A stretch of 10,836 bases of DNA, from positions 1 to 10,836 of the forward strand of contig JALLLT010000179.1 in assembly GCA_025266875.1 (NCBI GenBank). The letters are read 5' to 3'. The notes under the pieces were generated by a model. That model was not told the origin of the DNA. It made no database searches and saw only the letters and a program-made list of their open reading frames with translations. The translations under genes and the position numbers were made by a program. Shown in pieces: positions 5,893 to 10,836 of the stretch. This DNA is from Fennellomyces sp. T-0311. Its lineage: Eukaryota > Mucoromycota > Mucoromycetes > Mucorales > Lichtheimiaceae. Positions within the stretch are counted from its first letter, which is position 1. The number at the start of each line of letters is the position of its first letter.

Positions 5893-8737
5893 TCCTCGAA
5901 CCTGTCAAACAATATCGTAACGGTGAACGGATATATACTGACATACATACAGGCGAGTGGTGGGAACGCCTTCAGGTAGATATTGATGCTTTGATAGTAC
6001 TTATCCGCACAACGTATGCTGATTATTAGAGAAACTAGCTCAAACTTCCTGACAAAAACACCGTTGTTCTTGCAATTATGCTATCCTCCGACCAGACCAC
6101 AGTCTGTCACAATGGTAGACACAAAGTGTGGCCACTCTACATCAAGCTAGGTATGAAAGTCAACTGACGACTATTTTCTTATATTTAATGAAAACAACCA
6201 TGCCATAATGTTTAGCCAATGTTCCCATGTCTATCCGAGATAAAGAAGATTCCCACGCAACCAGACTCTTGGCTTACATGCCTGTTATTAAATTTCCTGG
6301 AAAAACGCCACCACCATGGTGGAGTGCGGCCAAACAAGCAGTTTTTCATCACTGTATGAAGCTAATTTTAAGCCCATTTGCTACAGAAAAGGAATTCTTG
6401 TACGTATCGGGAATACTTTCAATTACAAAGGTACATACTTACGTTGTTATTAGTGAAATGGAGATTGAAGGTCCAAAATTGAGAACCTATAAGTGCGTTC
6501 CTGCCCTTGCAACCTATTCTGCTGATTTACCTGAGCAGTAAGTGTACTGACGCTGTATATATGATCTGGAATTAAGAACAATGTACTGTGCGTGCCAAAT
6601 TTTAGGAGGCTTCTAACATGTGTTCGCCATGGCAATGCATTACAGTCCTGTCCACGATGCTTGGAACCAACTGCCCATTTCGGGAAGCCATCATGCGCTG
6701 ACGAAACCTTCGAAAAAAGGACAATTGATCAAATGAAAAGTCGCTATGAAGATTCACTCAATATCATAGGAGATCAAGGGATAAGTGCTGGCTTGGAATA
6801 CGCAAAAGAGGAGTCGATCAACATTGTCGAAGTAAGAAAATATTATCACGACGTATGCAGAGAAATTTACCTGATAATTAATCACTTCATAGAATGCCTT
6901 CTGGACTATTCCGAATTTTGATATATATGATGCAATGATTGTAGACGATCTTCATCAACTTGGTGGTATTTATCAGTACTTATTACATGTCTTAGAAGAT
7001 ATACTTGTGCAGCAAAGAAAGCAGAAGGAAGTAGAGAGAAGGTAATTGTAAGCACTACTGATCAATTGTATAGTTAACTATTATCATGATTACTTTCATG
7101 TGTAGAGTGTTGCAACTTCCAAAATTTCGAGGTTTACGCCAGTTTACCACTGGATATCTTTTAAGCCGCCTGAAAAACCCGACATTCACGGAACTTAAAG
7201 ATCATATGAGCGTAAGTTCAGATGCATATATCCACTATACTGCGCTTAATTACATAGCTAACAAGTTTATTCTTATAGATACTTCTTGCATGCATACATG
7301 ACTTGGTTCCTATGCAAGTCGTGCTCTGTATTCGACATTTTATAGATTTTTTCTATCAAGCAACTGCACGCGAGCATACAACTAGCACATTGCGCAGTAT
7401 GAATGAGTCTTTAGATTCTTTCAGATATTATAGCCCAATTCTACAAGCAATGACTGGTGTAAGTTTTCTCTATATATTAAGTTAGATTGTTTACGTACTC
7501 ACCTATAAATACTTTAGCGCAAGCTTAATTTCCCAAAAAATCACATGATCCAGAAATATGCTGCCGATATCCGCAGCCGAGGGATAATTGCTGGATACAG
7601 TACCAACCACTCAGAGCATCAGCACCGTGATGACGCAAAAAGACCAGCCAGGCGAACAAACTACCACCGACAAGGAATGCCGTCTCAGGTAATGTCTATT
7701 TTTCTATAATTTAAGTATTTCTACTGGTGCCTAAACAGTCTTGCTATTGTAATAGATGGTTAAATATATTCGGCGTCATGATCTTTTGCGGGATTGCTAT
7801 TCCAAACCTAGTCCTGTCACTCAATTTCCCGAATGCAACGCTAATCACCGTAACAAGACAGCATTCAAACTGTGCTCACCTTTAAAGCGAAGTTCTGTTT
7901 ATATCGATGAAGTTGCTTCTATAGAAAGCACGTTATCTGATGCTCAGAAAGCAATAGAGGTATATTTTGATCATCGATCGGTAGAAGGAACACCTGATCT
8001 CGAAAACGCTTGGGCCAGAGATAAAGAAAAGGTTCGATCACCATAACTTAACTTTATTGATTTGATATATACTCACTAGATATTTTTAGATCCATGTATA
8101 CCAGTCGCTCAAGGTAAAAACATACGACGACGACGGTGATGCAATAGAAGATATAATCAGAGCACACCCAAAATTCCACGGAAAAGTTTGGCGCGATTTC
8201 GTTATGCTGAAAGACGAGAAGACAATCGGACAGATCCATTTATTCTTTAAATTCGTCGATGGCGCAAGAGAATCGTTTGCCTGTGTTATTCAAACATACA
8301 AATCCATCCCTGCCAGACACGCAAGCGGATTTGAAGTGTTCAAACCGGGTACAACAGGCGTAAATGGGAATCTACTATCAGTTATCGATATTTCCGACAT
8401 CTACTTTCCAGTTCATGTAGTACCAGATTTTAGCGCTAAGAACGAAGCCAAGTACCTTGTCAACCACGATGTAACTCGGTTCAACTGGTCCAAAGGTAAA
8501 GGGCAACCACGTAGTCTACCAAGAAAAGACTATTACGGCTGGGCCGATTTGGAAAATGACTGTATGGATGTGGATGGCAATGACAGCAGCGAGACCGAAA
8601 CTGATGAAGTAGGAAGCAATGTTGAGGATGTTGATAGCAGTGATGAGGAAAGTGCCGACGGTGATGGCTATGCATTAGAGAACGAGGAAGACCTGGATGA
8701 TGATGACATGGGAGATGATGCCTATATTATTTTATGA
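5889..8737 (+). CDS. Plavaka-like (KDZ superfamily) DDE transposase gene, 5' part removed by the LTR insertion
   Basis: Ten exons join in frame into 758 residues: 5889-5975, 6039-6150, 6216-6537, 6606-6831, 6893-7041, 7106-7211, 7279-7458, 7518-7688, 7756-8031, 8090-8737. All nine introns start GT, end AG and span 58-68 nt. I recognise the family from ordered motifs: GEWW (22-25), SSDQT with D47, LLAYMPV (84-90), DLPEQ then LLTC and CPRC (189-192), NAFW with VDDLHQL (266-272), SEHQH with E427 (426-430). D47, D267 and E427 are my candidates for the metal-binding triad of the RNase H-like core, which would cut and rejoin transposon ends. The C-terminus from about 700 is Asp/Glu/Ser-rich. Family members have a long N-terminal region before GEWW, which is absent here because the retrotransposon LTR ends at 5887. 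The ATG at 5889 is thus probably an internal Met codon. No stop or frameshift is seen in the remaining exons. The weakest splice site is the donor at 8032 (GTTCGA). Confidence 0.75.
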
Positions 8738-8742
8738 ATAAA
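8737..8742 (+). terminator. Likely polyadenylation signal of the transposase gene
   Basis: AATAAA overlaps the last base of the TGA stop, and near-matches follow (AATAAG at 8741, TATAAA at 8762). The sequence downstream is T-rich. The cleavage site cannot be placed. Confidence 0.4.
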
Positions 8743-8890
8743 TAAGACAAAAATGCTCTTTTATAAATGTTTTCCATGTAATATAAAGAGTATGGTACGA
8801 GCCAAAGCAGAAAGTACAATTGGTTTTTGAATTTTCGATAAGGCTTTATATGTGTATATATCCTTTTATTTTTATAATACTAGCCTGTAT

Positions 8891-8950
8891 TCGCATAGAT
8901 TTGCGTAGATTTGCATAGATTTGCACAGATTTGCATAGATTTGCACAGAT
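8891..8950. repeat. 10-bp tandem repeat, six copies (consensus TTGCATAGAT)
   Basis: Six consecutive 10-mers: TCGCATAGAT, TTGCGTAGAT, TTGCATAGAT, TTGCACAGAT, TTGCATAGAT, TTGCACAGAT, followed by a broken copy starting TT. The period is close to one helical turn, so each copy faces the same side of the DNA. It lies 153 bp after the transposase stop codon. DNA transposons often carry short repeats near their ends that bind transposase, so this may be the right subterminal repeat of the Plavaka-like element. It could also be a simple minisatellite. Confidence 0.8.
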
Positions 8951-10292
8951 TTCCTCATATAGACGAGTTGCGGACTTTATAACCTCATATGTGCTGGGCT
9001 ATTCTACCAAGATAGATATATATCGAGATATTGGTGCTGTCTGTTTCACTGATGTACAAGCGGACGTGCAGTGAATATAATCATGAAAAGTGCTGGGAGA
9101 CGTAGATATATATAGGAGATGTAGAGTATCTATCTGTCTAGTCAACATGTCTTCCCTAGTCCCGCAAACTCAAAACAGAATATCGATGACCATGGTGCTT
9201 TGTGTAAGTGAAACCCAATAGCCAAAGCATCTTTTCCCTCTTCCAAATAAGCCTGGCTCGGCTTTTTCAAAAGTCTGTGATAGAACTCTAACAGACCTAC
9301 TGTATATTCAGAAACACGTGGTATCATCACTCAAGGTGCTTCCGTCGATATCATTCATGACGCTAGAGATTTTAGCACTACTTGCATTGTTTCTTCACTT
9401 GGGACCGAGTGAAATTGTGCCTAACTGGCCCGTCATCACGGTATGTACGGATCATCTTTTTGAGGTGCTAATTCTCTGACTTACAGCGATAATAGAAACT
9501 GATCCATCAGCTTAATATATATGGAATTTGACGTGGCAGTAAGTATAACAGCATAAAGCACTTGAAAGAGGTAAATATACCATAAAATAAATGTATCAGT
9601 TTCTCGAGCCATAGCGCTTTTTTAAAGCCCAAGCAATTCCGGCTATATATATTACCTCTGACCATCTGAAAGATGGGGGTCAACGTTCAGGTAAGAAATA
9701 GCTTTTGAATGGATCGGTTGTGCTCATTATAGCGTCAAATCCCCTTACCCTCATTTTTCTTGTTCCACATCCAGTTTTAACCAGTTCTTGAGCACTTATA
9801 TTGTCTGAGAAGACCAAAACATACACTTCACGATGGGACCACACAGGTAAAATTTGAGATCTTGCCGTTCAGCATAGTAAATATAACTTCATCTCGAAAT
9901 ATAGATGAAAAAAGTGTAAGTATTCGCCTTGCAAATATAATCAATCGATGGAAGCAGCTTGCGTTGTCAAGAACTCTAAGGGCCCACCAGCTTTGTACAA
10001 GGATACAGTACATTTACATACAACATCGGATATGGCGGCGGTGACCAACGGGCGCTGGTTGGCATGATTTTTAATGTTTGAAGTGAATCAACGGTACAAA
10101 GAATAAAAAGAGACTTATAAAAGTATCTTTGAAGTTTCGGATATGCTTTATTGAATGCAACGCTCTATGCTTTTATATCTTTTGTGTATTGAATCAGCGA
10201 TGGCAGTTTAGATAGTGTTTCGTCTTCAGAATTGCCTAAATGGATAGAGGACGTATAGGATCCTTTCCTTTGTTCTGGTCATGCGGATCTGA

Positions 10293-10309
10293 GGATGTCT
10301 TTGACATCC
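10293..10309. repeat. Small perfect hairpin
   Basis: GGATGTC (10293-10299) and GACATCC (10303-10309) form a 7-bp stem with a TTT loop. The stem lies inside two near-repeats of a CATGCGGAT-like sequence. No T run follows and no gene lies nearby. Its function is unknown and it may be chance. Confidence 0.4.
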
Positions 10310-10493
10310 GCCATGCAGTGTAATGACCGCATTGCTATATTGGAGTCAATTCCATGTCCTGTTGAGTTTATCCCATTCGTTCATACGGTGTAATTCTTAA
10401 TCCCCGTAGACAAGTTACTATGTAAGTACACTTCGTGATGATGTTGAAACGATATGTGTTATCCGATAGGAAATATCTTCTATTATTATCATC

Positions 10494-10511
10494 TGTGGTT
10501 GTTTCACCACA
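10494..10511. repeat. Small hairpin
   Basis: TGTGGT (10494-10499) pairs with ACCACA (10506-10511) across a 6-nt loop. A stem this short is common in 2 kb of AT-rich DNA. It is recorded only because the surrounding region holds nothing else. Confidence 0.25.
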
Positions 10512-10836
10512 ATGTTTACAAATAGGTTAACCCCCAGCAGAATAATTTTTCTTGCTTTATCCTTTTACAATATAAGCCTGCTGTGCATGTTCAAACTAAA
10601 CTCTTCTTCTCGACGGCAGAATGCAGCCTATAGGCTGACACGAGGAATTGCAACTGGTTCATAAATGCTACTATAGAAAGTACTCAGAAGAGGTACGTGT
10701 ATTGCGAATAAGAGCCGGAATTTTCTCCTAACCAGCTTTAACCTTAGTAGCTAAGATACCATGTGGATATATAGTCGCAGGTCTAATAGCGGGTGAACGC
10801 CAAGGTTCTGGTATGAAGTAACTTTTTGATGGTATC

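Larger units (their letters stand above)
8951..10836. other. AT-rich region with no convincing gene
   Basis: About 1.9 kb has no reading frame over about 62 codons on either strand. The short frames that exist have no recognisable motif and do not join by plausible splice sites. Several TATATAT-type tracts occur around 9013, 9110, 9516 and 9644. No tRNA, rRNA or further LTR copy is visible. It may be the 3' part of the DNA transposon, the flanking host sequence, or decayed repeats. The right end of the transposon cannot be set without its left terminal inverted repeat. Confidence 0.6.

Noticed and set aside
8031..8043. GGTTCGATCACC, like a tRNA T-loop
   Set aside because: It sits at an exon end and intron donor, with no acceptor stem, D-arm or anticodon arm around it.
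7756..8046. Separate small gene starting at ATG 7756
   Set aside because: The ATG follows a splice acceptor, and the frame joins the exon before it in phase. It is an internal exon of the transposase.
9142..9330. 62-codon minus-strand frame
   Set aside because: It looks somewhat protein-like, but it begins right after a stop and has no recognised motif or clear splice partners. This length is expected by chance in 2 kb.
9983..10003. Partial likeness to a recombination attB core (CAGCTTTGTACAAG)
   Set aside because: The match is short and imperfect, and there is no vector-like sequence nearby.
9862..10044. 60-codon plus-strand frame
   Set aside because: It has no motif and no flanking exons, and its length is within chance.

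Overview
The window looks like transposon-rich DNA of a filamentous fungus. I think an early-diverging lineage such as Mucoromycota is most likely, but the species cannot be read from the sequence. The support is AT-rich DNA, nine very short GT-AG introns (58-68 nt) in one gene, a chromodomain-bearing Ty3/Gypsy retrotransposon and a fungal-type cut-and-paste transposase gene.

Positions 1-5887 hold an almost complete LTR retrotransposon of the chromovirus type. The window opens inside the 5' LTR; by comparison with the 3' LTR, its first 108 bp lie upstream. One uninterrupted reading frame (355-5349, 1664 aa) carries, in order, Gag capsid, two zinc-knuckle-like motifs, aspartic protease, reverse transcriptase, RNase H, integrase (HHCC, DDE, GPY/F), a chromodomain with its full aromatic cage, and a very basic tail. 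A polypurine tract at 5461-5470 lies two bases before the 3' LTR (5473-5887). A 15-nt perfect copy of that tract and its edges sits at the RNase H/integrase border (3883-3897), as a central polypurine tract would. The LTRs differ only by the length of one T run, so the insertion is recent.

From 5888 the sequence continues directly into a second, older kind of mobile gene. Ten exons (5889-8737) join through nine in-frame introns into a 758-residue reading frame. I recognise it as a DDE transposase of the fungal Plavaka group (KDZ superfamily). Its N-terminal part is missing from this side, so the retrotransposon appears to have landed inside the transposase gene, which otherwise shows no damage. 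The 3' LTR promoter sits just upstream, and the first ATG downstream of it is the one at 5889, in frame with the remaining transposase.

From 8738 to 10836 I see no convincing gene. The main structure is a six-copy 10-bp tandem repeat at 8891-8950, possibly a subterminal repeat of the DNA transposon, plus AT-rich filler and two small hairpins.
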